Shown: positions 24,422 through 37,124, counted from the stretch's first letter. The stretch: 64,000 bases of DNA from Cryphonectria parasitica EP155 (GCF_011745365.1 NW_024468917.1:930001-994000), one strand, 5' to 3'. Made by a program: numbers and translations. The notes: generated by a model not told the origin, from the letters alone.

Positions 24422-24430
24422 TATAAAAAA
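24422..24430 (+). promoter_or_regulatory. TATA box of xylanase gene
   Basis: TATAAAAAA lies about 98 bp upstream of the ATG at 24528, a usual spacing for highly inducible fungal secreted-enzyme genes. Confidence 0.6.
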
Positions 24431-24527
24431 GGACTCTCTAAACCTCAAAATAACAGGCTGTATACATTTTGCTTCTCACAATCACTGCGTACGAGGATCT
24501 ACTTGCACATCAACACATACTATCACA

Positions 24528-26112
24528 ATGGTTGCCGTCCTCCTTGCCGCGATGTTGGTGACCGCTGGCCCAGCAGCAGCTCAGCTGAACAGTCTCGCCA
24601 AATCCGCGGGCTTGCTGTATTTCGGCACGGCCGTTGATAATCCAAGCCTGAGCAACTCTGCTTACACGGCAATTGCGTTTAACTCGAGCGAGTTTGGTCA
24701 AATCACCCCGGCCAATGGCCAGAAGTGGGATTCTGTCGAGCCCTCCAATGGTGTCTTCAGCTACACAAATGGAGATGCTGTCACCACCAAAGCTCGCGCG
24801 GCTGGGCAGATCCTAAGGTGCCATAATTTGGTTTGGTATAACCAGCTTCCCAGCTGGGGTGTGTTCTGCTTGAATCCGGTCGTCAATATAAACAATCAAT
24901 TCGTTTGCTGATACCTGTTCCAGTGTCAAGTGGCTCTTGGACCACCTCGTCCCTAGAAGACGTGATTACAACGCATATCACCAACGAGGTCACTCATGCA
25001 AGTCTAGCCAACACGAATAATGTTCCATAGAAAATCAATACTGATAACATGTCACAGTACAAGGGGCAATGCTACGCTTGGGACGTTGTGAACGAGGCCC
25101 TGGACGACTCTGGGAACTATCGGACCGACGTCTTCTACAACATCCTCGGGACAAGCTATATTCCCTTTGCCTTTAAGGCGGCGGCGGCTGCCGACTCAGC
25201 AGCCAAACTGTACTACAATGACTACAACATCGAGTACAGCGGCGCCAAAGCCACGGCCGCCATCAACATCGTCAAGAACATCCAGTCCTCGGGCGGCCGT
25301 ATCGACGGTGTGGGCTTGCAAGGCCACTTCATCGTTGGGTCGACCCCTTCCCAATCAACTCTTGTCAGCGCTCTTCAGAGTTTCACGGCCCTTGGTGTTG
25401 AGGTGGCGTACACTGAGCTGGATATCAGGCACTCCAGTGTGCCGGCCAGTGCAGCGGCCCAGCAGCAACAAGCAACAGATTATGTGACCGTCGTCAGCGC
25501 GTGTCTTTCGGTCGCGAAGTGCGTCGGGGTCACAGTATGGGATTTTGATGACCAGGTAAGCCGAGCATTACCTATCATTGTGGACAAAGTGTTTGGGGAA
25601 TTGAAGATGCTTTCTCGATATTCCAAGTTGTATTATTGATAAGAGGTTCTTCATTTATAGTACTCGTGGGTACCATCGACCTTCTCAGGCCAAGGAGAGG
25701 CCGATTTGTGGTCATCCAACCTAGTCAAGAAGCCAGCCTACACGAGTATCGCAAGTTTCCTCAAGAGTGCCGCGGCAACTGCACCGGCATCGGCCACAGC
25801 TGCTACTTCTACAATCACGACTCGTGAGTCTTTGACTTTTCATCGGCCACACTTGGTGTAACAATGCTGACTTTGGTAAAAGTCGTCACGACACCTTCGC
25901 CTTCGACTACGGCCGCACCAACTACTACTGCGGGTGTCGGAGGTAATGGCCATTACTCACAGGTAATTCTTGTTATGCAATTATGTTGTTCTTGAGACAT
26001 ATCAATCGCTGACAATTTCTAGTGTGGTGGACAAGGATTTGCGGGCACGCCAGGCTGTGCCTCTCCTTACGCTTGCTCAACAATTAACGCTTATTATGCT
26101 CAGTGTTTGTGA
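24528..26112 (+). CDS. Secreted GH10 endo-1,4-beta-xylanase with C-terminal CBM1
   Basis: The enzyme cleaves internal beta-1,4 bonds in xylan outside the cell by the retaining mechanism. Exons 24528-24858, 24924-24997, 25058-25555, 25661-25823, 25883-25962 and 26023-26112 give 411 residues. Residues 1-19 are a signal peptide. The GH10 barrel spans about 20-335, with acid/base Glu148 (WDVVNEAL) and nucleophile Glu255 (YTELDIR). A Ser/Thr/Ala/Pro linker follows, then a CBM1 cellulose-binding module (378-411, [18 protein letters not shown]) with the expected four cysteines. The second intron (24998-25057) starts with GC, not GT (GCAAGT), and only this choice keeps the [12 protein letters not shown] reading. 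The linker and CBM1 are each interrupted by their own introns, which fits module shuffling. Confidence 0.95.
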
Positions 26113-26274
26113 TCTATTTGTACTGCCGCAGGAGTGCTGAAAATTCGTACGCGATTGGGAATATGTACATAGATATATAGCAAGCAGTCCGTGTACGCTC
26201 AGACAATCGGCTGGCGTTGAATACAGTCTGTTGTGATCAGCAGCTGATTATCAATGCTTGGACATCTACTGGCT

Positions 26275-27392
<1,118 letters not shown>

Positions 27393-27453
27393 TTATGATG
27401 GTTCTTTTTCGCAAGTGTACGAAGTAGATTGAAAGTCTTGGAGCACTATCAGG

Positions 27454-27460
27454 TATTTAT
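27454..27460 (-). promoter_or_regulatory. Probable TATA box of decarboxylase gene
   Basis: Read on the minus strand this is ATAAATA, about 83-89 bp upstream of the start codon at 27371. Confidence 0.4.
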
Positions 27461-28324
27461 TCCTGGCTTTGATTTGAGAGATCAAGATTTCGCCTGAAGA
27501 TTGATGATTATGGGAGTTTAAATATCCGATGCATATTGACTGTTACCCGGAGGACTATTACACCTTTGTACATTTCCGGAGTCAGGAAGTCCTTCGCTGT
27601 CTTCTCGCGCAAAAACAACCGACACCCCGCATTCAAGTCGTTAAAGTGGATGCCACTGCCTGGTTAGGATGGTGATCATGTTTCCTCAGTATAAAGGTGA
27701 TGTGTATTGCTGTAGCCGCCTTCACATCGAACGAGCGGCCCGCCCACCCCAGCCAGAGAGAACCCACATCCGCTGGGCGGTACTTAGTGGACTGGATGCT
27801 TGGAACGGCGCCGTCTAGGCTCGCTTCTCGGAACATTCCAGCAGAAGATTGACCTTGTAATCCCGGTGCATATTTGTTAATTCCATAAATCCGTTCCTTC
27901 ACTGGAGACTGGGCTGCAGTAGATCATCTTGTTGAAAGAATCATGTATAGTGCTGGGTGATGCTCCCTCCTCCTCATGTTCTTTCCGCGTCTTTTTTGGA
28001 TTGCATACTTGACAACAACAAGCCGCCACAGCTACTATATACAAACAGATGAACTTTCAGATGCAGTACCAAAGAAGCATACTATTGTGTCAAGTATGGG
28101 TTGTAAGGTGACCCAAAACTATGGATGCTGAGACATCGTTACTCTTCGAAGCATGTCACAAAGTAGACAAAAGAAAGTAGGCAAGTAGACTGACATGTCA
28201 CTTGCATGTTTCAATCTTGATGAACTCTTGCGTCTACTCCAGAGAGCCAAACTGTGTAAATTGGCAACAAAAGGGAACATCAGTGGACATGTTGTACAGA
28301 ACACAGGAATCTTTGATGGCAAAA
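27461..28324. other. Upstream region of decarboxylase gene
   Basis: AT-rich non-coding sequence between the decarboxylase promoter and the tRNA gene. I see no open frame with coding character. Confidence 0.45.
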
Positions 28325-28396
28325 GGCTCTACTCGGACTCGAACCAAGGACCTTGGGATCTGCAATCCCACGCTATAACCGCTTAGCTATAGGGCC
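28325..28396 (-). tRNA. tRNA-Cys (GCA)
   Basis: A 72-nt cloverleaf can be drawn on the minus strand. The acceptor stem GGCCCTA pairs with TAGAGCC except for one C-A mismatch at the fourth pair. The D arm is GCT..AGC. The anticodon stem TGGGA/TCCCA holds the loop TTGCAGA, anticodon GCA (Cys). The T arm is CTTGG-TTCGAGT-CCGAG. No intron is present. The mismatch could be natural, could reflect a decayed copy, or could be a base error. Confidence 0.9.
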
Positions 28397-29482
28397 AAAT
28401 TGAGTTGATTCCCGCTCTAAAATGGGTGCATATATTCTACAATTCACAGTTGTGGTCTGGACTTACTCGAGCAGTGTTGATACTGACCTACCCTAACCCT
28501 GAAGTACCACGAGGAGCAGACAGTGAAGTTCATGTCTAGAAGTGATCCAGGACATTCACTTTTTGGGATATAGATATGGTATACATTCTATTATCAAAGA
28601 AGACCATCTTTGAATTGTACACAATGTCGAGTGGTTTGTTCGCACTGTTTTGGCTGGGTGAACTTGGCCTCTTTAGGGGACATCCGATGCCCACTGCATG
28701 CATCCGGGTTCTTACCCGAGATGCTGAAGTCCACCTAAAGCAATGCCCATGCAACTTTCTATACCGCCAATGTATTCATGGCTGCAAATTGCCAGCACAA
28801 GAAACTGTCAATTGACCAGGCCTATGGGGAGTATAGATGTGATTTATGTCTGTTACATGAGTGATCTAGCAGGCTTTGTCGAGCTGCTGCAAAAATTCAC
28901 CTGCCTACTTAAGTGGTTGGGCATTTCCACTTGATGCATCCAATCCAGCCAGCCTTTATTCAACTCTATACACGCTGCTAATGAATAGTCTCCAGGATAT
29001 GGGCAAAACTGCACCAACGAAGAGGCTAAACGAGAATCTGGGGAAATCGTGGGGGCATCCGCCTCAGGCCGCTCGGGGGACAGACGGTAAGAAGTACATC
29101 ATCCGATACTACTAATGCGGCACTTCGTAGCGAATAGCGTACCGCGAATTTACAAAGGGTGGCCTTGGACAAGGGCATCTTGGCCCCTGGTGCGAAATGC
29201 CGAGAACGACCTGTAAGCCACTGTTATTTGGGGTACGGATACTTACACACTGCCTTTGCCCAACCGTAACTGCTCCTTGCATGGTCCAAAACTTATTTCA
29301 CTGCCCCTCATCCGTTGCTATATGAATACTCTCATCTGGGTACTCGACCCGATTCACTCATCAACTTTATTGTCATTTATTCTTATTCCACACCATTTCA
29401 CTGTCATCCACATCCACATCCTCTTTCTCTTGCTCTTGCGTCGAACCCAGCTTGCGCGAGACCCCTCATCATCTCTATCATC
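28397..29482. other. Upstream region of dioxygenase gene
   Basis: About 1.1 kb without a convincing open frame. A CCG-CT-CGG everted triplet pair occurs near 29068, a possible but unproven Zn2Cys6 contact site. Confidence 0.4.
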
Positions 29483-30535
29483 ATGTCCACCACACAGAAC
29501 AGCAACAGCACAAACGGCGCAGGCGTCGGTGCAAAGAAGCCCCAGTATGACCCGACCTTCACAGACAGCGTGATCGCAGCCACTGGACCCAAGGCAACCC
29601 CGCGCATGCGGCAGGTGATGGCTTCGATGATCCGTCACGTGCATGACTTTGCCCGCGAGAACGACATCACCGTGTCCGAGTGGATGCAAGGCGTAGAGAT
29701 GCTCAACTGGGCCGGGCAGATGTCCAACGACCGGCGCAACGAGACACAGCTCTTGTGCGACGTCATCGGGCTCGAGTCGCTGGTCGACGAGATCACCAAC
29801 AAGCTGCTGGTCGGGGCCGATTACGAGAGCACCAAGTCGGCCATCCTGGGGCCCTTTTTCAGGAAGGACACCCCGCCTACCGAGAACGACGCCAGCATCA
29901 TCAAGACCATGCCGCCGGACGGCGAGGTCACGTTTATGCACGGGATTGTCACGGATGCTGCCACGGGTGCGCCCATCGAGGGGGTCAAGGTGGATATCTG
30001 GCAGTGTTCCACCAACGGCTTGTACGAGCAACAGGACCCGGACCAGGCCGAGTTCAACCTGAGAGGGAACTTCACCACGGATAAGAATGGATATTATGGC
30101 CTGTACTGCATTCGGCCTGTGCCTTACCCGGTCCCCTTTGATGGTGCGTCGTATTCATTTTTCGTTACCTTGTTAGTGGAGTGAGAAGATCAATTGTGAA
30201 TACTGATGCCGGCATTTTCAGGGCCCGCCGGAAAATTGCTGCAGCTGCTGGACCGTCATCCATACCGACCGGCTCACATTCATATCATGGTAAATGCTTC
30301 CTCCTGTTCCTCTCTTCCTCTAATTCTGAAACTGACGGTCATCGTCAAGGCTGGCAATGACAAGTACACCCCCTTGGTCACACAGATATTTGACAGGACG
30401 ACCCAGTATCTGGAGAACGACTCGGTGTTCGCTGTCAAGGATGACCTGGTTGTTGACTTCAAGACTGTCACTGGGAACCCCAAGGCTTCTCTAGAGCTGG
30501 AGTATAATATCCGCCTTGCTGTAGCAAAGTCGTAA
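29483..30535 (+). CDS. Intradiol ring-cleavage dioxygenase (catechol/hydroxyquinol 1,2-type)
   Basis: This non-haem Fe(III) enzyme opens catechol or hydroxyquinol between the two hydroxyls to give a cis,cis-muconate or maleylacetate. Exons 29483-30143, 30222-30289 and 30350-30535 give 304 residues. The N-terminal dioxygenase helical domain covers about 35-115 (RHVHDFARENDITVSEWM). The catalytic domain has all four iron ligands: Tyr181 (TNGLYEQQ), Tyr215 (RPVPYPVP), His239 and His241 (RPAHIHIM). The second intron (60 nt) has no in-frame stop. No signal peptide is present, so the enzyme is intracellular. The LGPFFRKDTPP phrase is compatible with either the catechol or the hydroxyquinol subgroup; the neighbouring decarboxylase and salicylate-type hydroxylase favour catechol. 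Confidence 0.92.
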
Positions 30536-31015
30536 TGATGAGTTGGGAGCGTGTTGAAACTGTCCGTATAACACTGCACTCGGGATGTATGTACTTTTTT
30601 GCTGCTTTCACAACCTACTTAGCGATGATTTACTTCATGTTGTCTGCATCACAAGTGTTGTCAAAACTCTACATGCAGCGTGCCAATCAAGTGCTCTACT
30701 TTCTCCTCGTAGCTCATACCTTGAGGGGCTCATCTCATGATCGATGAAAAAGGAATGCACCGTCAGTTAATAATTTGCTGATGTGAAAATTTATTTCGAG
30801 ATAATATTGATGTAAGGTCGACCGTTGTAACAATATTTAGACTCATTAGATCATTCTCATTCGGCTGCGAACTGCTCTAGAAATGGCTTGCTATACGTCC
30901 AAGAGTACTTTACCGTAGCGCTTATTCTAGCAACGACATGATGATATACACGAAAATGAATTTGAAAACAAACCAAAGCATATTCAAAAACTGCAATGCT
31001 GCCTACTGAAACGAT
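30536..31015. other. Convergent 3' region
   Basis: Space between the 3' ends of the dioxygenase and flavin monooxygenase genes. It is AT-rich, with no gene or hairpin of note. Confidence 0.45.
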
Positions 31016-32826
31016 CTATGCCTTCACCGGGTGATGACGCTTCCACTCATCCAACAGACCAGCAAAGTCAGGAGGGGTATACGGCTCCACCAGTTCCTTG
31101 ACATACGAAGGCTTTCGATAGATCCTCAGCCCCATATCCTTCATCAACATATTCACATAGGGCAGTCCTTCAAAGACAAAGTCCGGCAGGCTGGCACCAT
31201 AGCCACACGGGAACCGCCATTTACCCCACTGCGTGTGCAGCATAACTTCCTGCGTAACCTCGTCTGGGGTCTGCGCAATCCTGTCCAGCTTGCCATCCAG
31301 GAACGCGGTGATCCAGACAGCCTGGACGGTGGCGCAGACGGCCGTGTTGACGGTCGATATCATGCCCGAGAAGGCGAGGTTTCTCGACTGCAGCATGGTG
31401 GAGGGGACGATGAAGCGGTAGTTCCTCAGCGGGTCGGCCTCCTTGGGCTCGAAGCGCAGCTGCGGCTGGTCCTTGAGGCGGGGGAACATGGTCAGTACAT
31501 CGCTGTCGGCCTTGGCGTTGAGCGCGAGCCTGTTGGCCTCGACAACTGCCGAGGCCAGCCCGAGGCCAGCCTCGTCCAGACCGCTGATCTTCATGGACTC
31601 CTTCTTCCAGCCTGTCGAGCACACGATGCCGTCGGTCTCGAGGACCTCTCCAGAAGCCAGGACAGCCCTGCCCGGCTCCAGATGGTCGATATTGTCAATA
31701 TGCACCCTGATCCGGCCCTCCTTCACCAGGTCGAAGATGGGCGTGTCGTAGTTGAGAATGCTCAGCCCGCTCGCGATCCAGAAGGCAGAGTTCCACGGCT
31801 TCAGCTTGGCCAGCTCCGGGTGGGCGTCGTAGCGGATGGCATCCAGCACATCGCCCTGCAGGACCTTCCAAAAGGTATCCACCACGAACCTGCCCACCCT
31901 CGTCCCGTGCAGAAGGTTCCTGATGCGCCCGTAGCCGTCCTCGCCGCCCCAGGGACAAGGGCTGAACCACGTCAGCAGGCGCACGTTGAATATCGTGTCC
32001 AGCCTGCGCTTCAAGGGGGTGACAAAGGGTGGTGCGATCCACACGGGGCCGTGGCCGTTGGGCCGGATGACGAGGTCGACGGTGGCGCCGTCCTGGGCGA
32101 GGGCGTAGGCCACGTCGTAGGCGGACTTGGCGCCTCCGACCACGATGGCCTTCTTTGCTTGTTTCAGCTCCGAAGCCCGCCGGCAAAAGTCCTTGGCGTG
32201 GAAGAGAGGCCGACCAAATGTCTCGGCGCCGGCGTATTGAGGGAAATTGGGAGTCGAGGTGAGGCCCGTGGCGAGGATGAGCTTCTTGGTAGTCAGAATG
32301 CGTTGTTTTTGCTTCTGCTGTGCATTGATGTTGCTGAGGCTGGTCACGGTGAGTGCCCAGCCTGTGATGTCGCCAGATGTATCATCAGAAGAAGAAGACC
32401 GCAGTGCCTTGACGTCGTCGACCTTGGAATGAAATTGTGTCCTCTCCAGCACGCCAAATTTCCTCGCAAAGTCCGTCAGGTATCTGTGCAGCACGGCGCC
32501 AGGGATGTGGCCCCCTTGCTTGACGCCGTAGATGTCCTCGGACATGGGGAAATCCGGATACTCATAAGAGCCGATCATGTTGTTGGACTTGAGCCCTGGG
32601 TAGAGACGAGCTTCTGACCAGGTTCCACCGCAGCTCTCGGCGGATTCCAGCACGGCGATGCGCTCGTGTGGATGTGTCTCGATGTAAGCCCTGGCTGCCG
32701 CGAGGCCAAACCAGCCTTGAGGAAGCAAGAGAGATTGATTAGTCTATATCATCTAAGGATCTTATTCACTTCATGGCCCAACTTACCAGCCCCGACCACG
32801 ATCATGTCATATGTTTCCTCTGCCAT
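31016..32826 (-). CDS. FAD-dependent monooxygenase (FMO / Baeyer-Villiger-like)
   Basis: Predicted NAD(P)H-dependent flavoprotein oxygenase. Exons 32826-32787 and 32715-31016 give 579 residues. The tiny first exon (13 codons) carries half of the Rossmann motif: MIVVGAG joins to WFGLAAARAY to form G-x-G-x-x-G, which proves the splice. A second dinucleotide site is seen in IVVGGAKSAYDVA, and ILATGLTSTPNFP is the usual ATG segment. Near the C-terminus, FVPSTMLQ-like hydrophobic stretches hint at membrane association. The substrate cannot be told; the neighbours suggest a phenolic or its ring-cleavage product. It converges on the dioxygenase gene. A group B flavin monooxygenase fits better than a group A hydroxylase. 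Confidence 0.88.
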
Positions 32827-33909
32827 GTTGCTCGTCGTAGCCCAGGCAGCCAAGGAAAAGTCTTTTGCTTCTCTTTGGTTGGCGTCGTCAGAAAATAGAA
32901 ATGAAAAGTCGCGTGAGCAAGTACTGATTCTGTCCACACAGACACGCACAGAGATATACAATCAAGTAAACCGATTATGTGATCAGGGTCATATGTAGCA
33001 ATCGATACAGTAATAATAACTCCAGAGTCCTCCTCCTTGCTTTTCGAACCCGTGTGTCTTTCTCTCCTTTATGGATTCATTTGAAAGTGCCACACGAATC
33101 GGGGCTTGGCGGGCGGGCGGCGGCTGACGAACACTCGTAACGCAAGATACAGGATTGTTGATAGCAAGGGAACACAACCGACGGCGCGTTATCTCTTTCC
33201 CCTCGGCATATAAGGAAAATGTAGACTAAAAGTAATTGTTGATGAAGCGCTGCTGGCCAAGAGACGGCTAAGAGATTCAGTGCATGTGCCGTGTGGCCAT
33301 TCTCAAATAAGCTTGGGTCCGTCTTATCTTGCCTGTTAAGTCTGCTATAGTGTAGTTTAGTATTCATAAGGGGTTCTTCACACTATATACTTAACAGCCC
33401 CCAAGACCCCAAGACCCGGTGTGCAGGGCAACCCGGGCCGTGTTCATGGCGGGGAAGAGGCCTAAACTGACTTGGGATTGCGGGGTGGCACAGGCGGCCC
33501 AGGTGGCACAGCGCGAGCTGAAATTAGGGGACAAAATGCGTGGCGGGTGTTTTTTGTTTTCTTCTTTGGTCCTGGTGTCGGCTGTTGCACCTTGCACTGC
33601 TGCTGCTGCTGCTGTGTGACAGGCTGCTGCAAGCTGAGGAAGGTTTGGTACAGTCACTATTGAACATGGGGAAAACGTCGCGAGAACCACAAATGAGTGT
33701 CGATTAGTGGTCATAGGAGGTCATGATCTTAAGAAGTCGTGATCTTTAGAGTCTTGAATTTTGAGAAACTTCTCTATGCAATGACCTACTGAATTGAAAT
33801 TGGGTGTAGTAAGAAGGACAGGAAACAACCGATCGCCAGCGGCCACTCGGAGGGACTTAGGGTCAGGCTGTTGGTTTCAACCATACAGCATACACACTTC
33901 TTCTGCCCA
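32827..33909. other. Intergenic between FMO and SDR genes
   Basis: Contains the FMO promoter and the SDR 3' region. A short CTG repeat lies near 33597-33614. No coding signal is evident. Confidence 0.45.
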
Positions 33910-34825
33910 CTACTCGTAGCTGATGACTCCATCAATAGTACCGACATGCAACCCGCCCGTGATCTGAATATCCGCGGCAGTAGTAAAGCGGCTCGCATCG
34001 CTCAGCAGGTACACCACAGCCCCTGTCAGATCATTCTGCGTGCTGAGCCTCTGCATCGGCGGAGCCAGCCACATCTGATCCCCTTCCCTCTTGCTCTTCA
34101 TCTCCCGGACCGTCCTCGTCATGTCTGAGTCCACAAACCCAGGCGAGATGGTGTTCACCCGGATCTTGTGCGGGGCGAGCTCGACGGCCAGCGCCTTGGA
34201 CAGCATCAGCACGCCTCCCTTGCTGGCGTTGTATGCGGCCATCCGGTAGCCCGGAAGGGCGATGTGGCTTGACTGCGAGGCGATGAGAACGATGCTGCCT
34301 CCTCTGCCTTGGGACAGCATCTGCTTTGCAGCCAGTTGGGCGGCGAAGAATGTGCCTCTGACCTGTTTGTTTGTTTGTTTGTTTTTCTTCTCAGCGATTA
34401 CATTCGCTCACAGTGATAAATGGAAATCGGTGAATTTGAAAACTCACGTTGATCTCCTGTATCCTCGTAAACTCCTCCCACGTCTGTTCGATAAAGGGCT
34501 TGTCAATGGCAATCCCCGCTGCAGGCACCAACCCATCAAGGGATCCAAGCTCCTTGATGGCCGCAGCGAACGCCGAGTTGAGGCTTTCCTGCTTGGTCAC
34601 ATCTGTTCGTATATAAATTGTCTTGGCTCCAAACTTCTGGCTCAGGTTGGCCCACTCCTTCTCGTCCACGGGCTTCTCCTGGATGTCCAGCACGGCCACG
34701 TTCCCGCCCATTTCGCAGATGGCCCTCGTCACGGCAAAGCCGATCCCCTGGGCGCCGCCTGTCACGACGTAGTTCTGCCCTCGCAGCTCGAACATGGGGC
34801 GGACATCTTCTAGGGTATCCGCCAT
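33910..34825 (-). CDS. Short-chain dehydrogenase/reductase (classical SDR)
   Basis: NAD(P)-dependent oxidoreductase of the classical SDR type. Exons 34825-34448 and 34362-33910 give 276 residues. Cofactor motif TGGAQGIG lies at 22-29, the NAG-like AAG segment near 102-104, and the catalytic Ser157, Tyr170 and Lys174 in SSHIALPGYRMAAYNASK. The overall pattern is close to fungal sorbose reductase/mannitol-dehydrogenase-like SDRs, a subgroup often seen in specialised-metabolism clusters. The intron's 3' end is a repeated AAAC tract instead of a pyrimidine tract. It is divergent from the hydrolase-like gene across 708 bp, so the two may share a promoter. Confidence 0.93.
34364..34384. repeat. GTTT tetranucleotide repeat at a splice acceptor
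   Basis: Five GTTT units on the plus strand, AAAC on the transcribed strand, sit immediately before the acceptor AG of the SDR intron. Length variation here could alter splicing. Confidence 0.85.
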
Positions 34826-35533
34826 CTTGACGAGATCTTTGCATACAGATATTTGGAAGGAGGAAAAAGGAAAGGAAAGGGAGAGTTATAGTATGTAAAA
34901 TATCAACGAGTGAAATCTGAGGAAGAGTCTGGGTTGGGAAAGTGAAGCTTGTCGTCATGCGAAGGGCAGACCTGAACGATGGAAGAGCTGTGGGAGAAAA
35001 TAATTACCTTCTCAGTGGATACTTTTACTGGCGCTCGCAGCGGATCCTCTCAACGGCGGCTAAGACACCTAGTTACAGAGGCATTTCACTGAAAAATCGC
35101 TCTTACTTACACGTTTTGCTATCAAACTCTCTTGGCGAATGTAGTGCGCAATAGCCCTCTTTGGTCTCTGCCGCCAACGGGGCGGGGCCGAGACCATCTC
35201 CGCACCGTTCATGACGTTCCGATAAGCTGCATCGCTGCACCAAAATACTTAGCGAGGGGAGATAGCGGCAATGTACAGTCCTTTCTATCACGTCACAAGA
35301 GGCGGAGGCCAGTAAGTGATTTGTCAAGTCAGCCAGTCAGTTGGTCTTTAGCACACCAAGAGAAAAAGCCCTTGTGTTGTAGGGAAGTGCAATAGTAGAC
35401 TCGAACAGTTGCGGCTGGAGGTCAACATTTATATTACTGTCTCTAGAACATCAGCACGATTTTCATCTTACAGTATCACATTTACAGAATTTACGGCAGC
35501 ATTACCCCTCGCTCACTCCACAATCGTTCCGCC
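34826..35533. promoter_or_regulatory. Divergent promoter region, SDR / hydrolase-like gene
   Basis: A 708-bp shared upstream region in the middle of the cluster. It includes CGG-GG-CCG at 35183-35190, an inverted CGG/CCG pair of the type Zn2Cys6 dimers contact, but the spacing is not shared with other sites I found. Confidence 0.4.
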
Positions 35534-37124
35534 ATGTTTAACGACATCACCAAACCCCCGCCTCCGCTGCCGAGCCCCGTTCTCACCGAGGTCGTACCTG
35601 GCGTGTCACTCCTCAGGCCTCTGAGTCGCCGTGGCAAAGGCCCTGGCATGATAGTCCTCACGTCCGACCATGATGATCCTCTTGCTATCATTGAAGGCGT
35701 CCCCTCTCCTATGGTGAAATGGGCAGAGGAAGGATACACCGTCCTTGGGATCCAGGCCAGCGCCTTCTTGACTGCGGACAAGGGCGAGCTCATCAGATCT
35801 GCTGTGGAGACCCTGAAGGACTGCGACAAGTGTGAGCCCAAGGACAAGGTCGGGCTGGTTGGTGAGTTATTTGCACACACACAAAGGCCATCGAGACAGC
35901 ATCAAATGTTGACATGTGTGACAATAAGTATATGAGCCTGAACTGTGGATCATGACGGCCCCGACTCTCTCAGCCCACTCTTGCATCGTCGCCGCTGCCG
36001 TGTATGCAGACGCTCCCAACGAGACTTTGTCATCGTCAAAGGCTCTTGACGAGGTCTCAATACCGGTGGTTCGCCATCTCGCAGGCAAAGGCACAGCGCC
36101 CCCGACCAGGTCGGACATGCTGAAGGAGTATTTTTACCCCGACGTTGCCTCCTACAAGTTCGCCACGCCTTTTCAGGATTCGTTTCACTACAATACCGAA
36201 AATGTCTCGCATACCCGTAACTTGACACTCTTGAAGGAGAAGATGGGCGGCCCCTTCTTCGATCTCGAGACGATCTGGGAGGAGCACTGTTATTATGAGT
36301 TTGCTGACCGGAGTATGGAGCACACCATGGTAGGCCACTTGCTTATCCATGGCGATCCTCGATCATCCAATGAGCCGTCTTCGAGGATGCCACATTTGGC
36401 CCCCTTTCCCAGGAGCGCTTGATTTGACTGACAATCCAACAGAGCACGATGGTACAAGAGCCGTACGTGAACCATGTGCCAACGGTAAGACAATTTCACA
36501 CAGCTCTGGGCCGAACAAGTAACTCTCGGAAAGGCTGACGAGATATATTTTAGATGACTGGTGGCATCGGACGCCAGAAATTATCCCATTTCTACCAACA
36601 TGACTTCATTTTCAATAATTCTGCCGACACTGAGCTTGAGCTCATCAGTCGAACAATGGGTATTGACCGGATCGTGGATGAGTTCATCTTCAAATTTACA
36701 CATGATCAGGTGATTGACTGGATGTACGTCAATGACCCTCATCTCTTCAAACGTCAAACGTGTATACCAAACTCATGGTGCTGAGCTGATCAATGTAATG
36801 AATGGCGCATGCAGTCTACCTGGGATCCCTCCTACAAACAAGAAGGTCGAGGTTCCTTTTGTGGCCGTGGTTAATATCCGCGGTGACCGGCTGTACCACG
36901 AGCATATCAGCTGGGACCAAGGCAGTGTCCTGCGACAGCTAGGTCTCCTCCCCGAGTACCTCCCTTTCCCGTATCCATTGCCAGGCGAAAGTGACACAAC
37001 GACGGCTGGCAAGAGCATCGAATTTCGTCTTCCGGTTGCTGGACGTGAGGTTGCCGACAAAATGAGAGATCGCAACTCGGTGCCGTCCAACGAGATGTTT
37101 GCATTCAAGGCCCGCCAGGTCTAA
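35534..37124 (+). CDS. Dienelactone-hydrolase-like protein with SnoaL/NTF2-like C-terminal half
   Basis: Usually annotated as carboxymethylenebutenolidase in fungi. Exons 35534-35861, 35929-36329, 36443-36484, 36554-36723 and 36815-37124 give 416 residues. The first half resembles an alpha/beta-hydrolase of the dienelactone hydrolase family (GMIVLTSDHDDPLAIIEG, then VGLVGVYEPELWIMTAP). The second half, from about 265, has a SnoaL-like fold pattern (HFYQHDFIFNN, RTMGIDRIVDEFIFKFTH, VPFVAVVNIRGDRLYHEHI, WDQGSVLRQLGLLP). The expected G-x-C/S-x-G nucleophile elbow is absent: VGLVGVY stands in its place, so classical hydrolase chemistry is doubtful. It may be an isomerase/cyclase-like or binding protein. 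Every intron is GT/AG and frame-consistent; exon 3 is only 42 nt. Confidence 0.85.

Noticed and set aside
29354..30031. A 225-codon minus-strand frame
   Set aside because: Antisense shadow of the GC-rich dioxygenase first exon.
31031..32617. A 528-codon plus-strand frame
   Set aside because: It is antisense to the flavin monooxygenase, whose split Rossmann motif and splice site establish the minus strand as coding.
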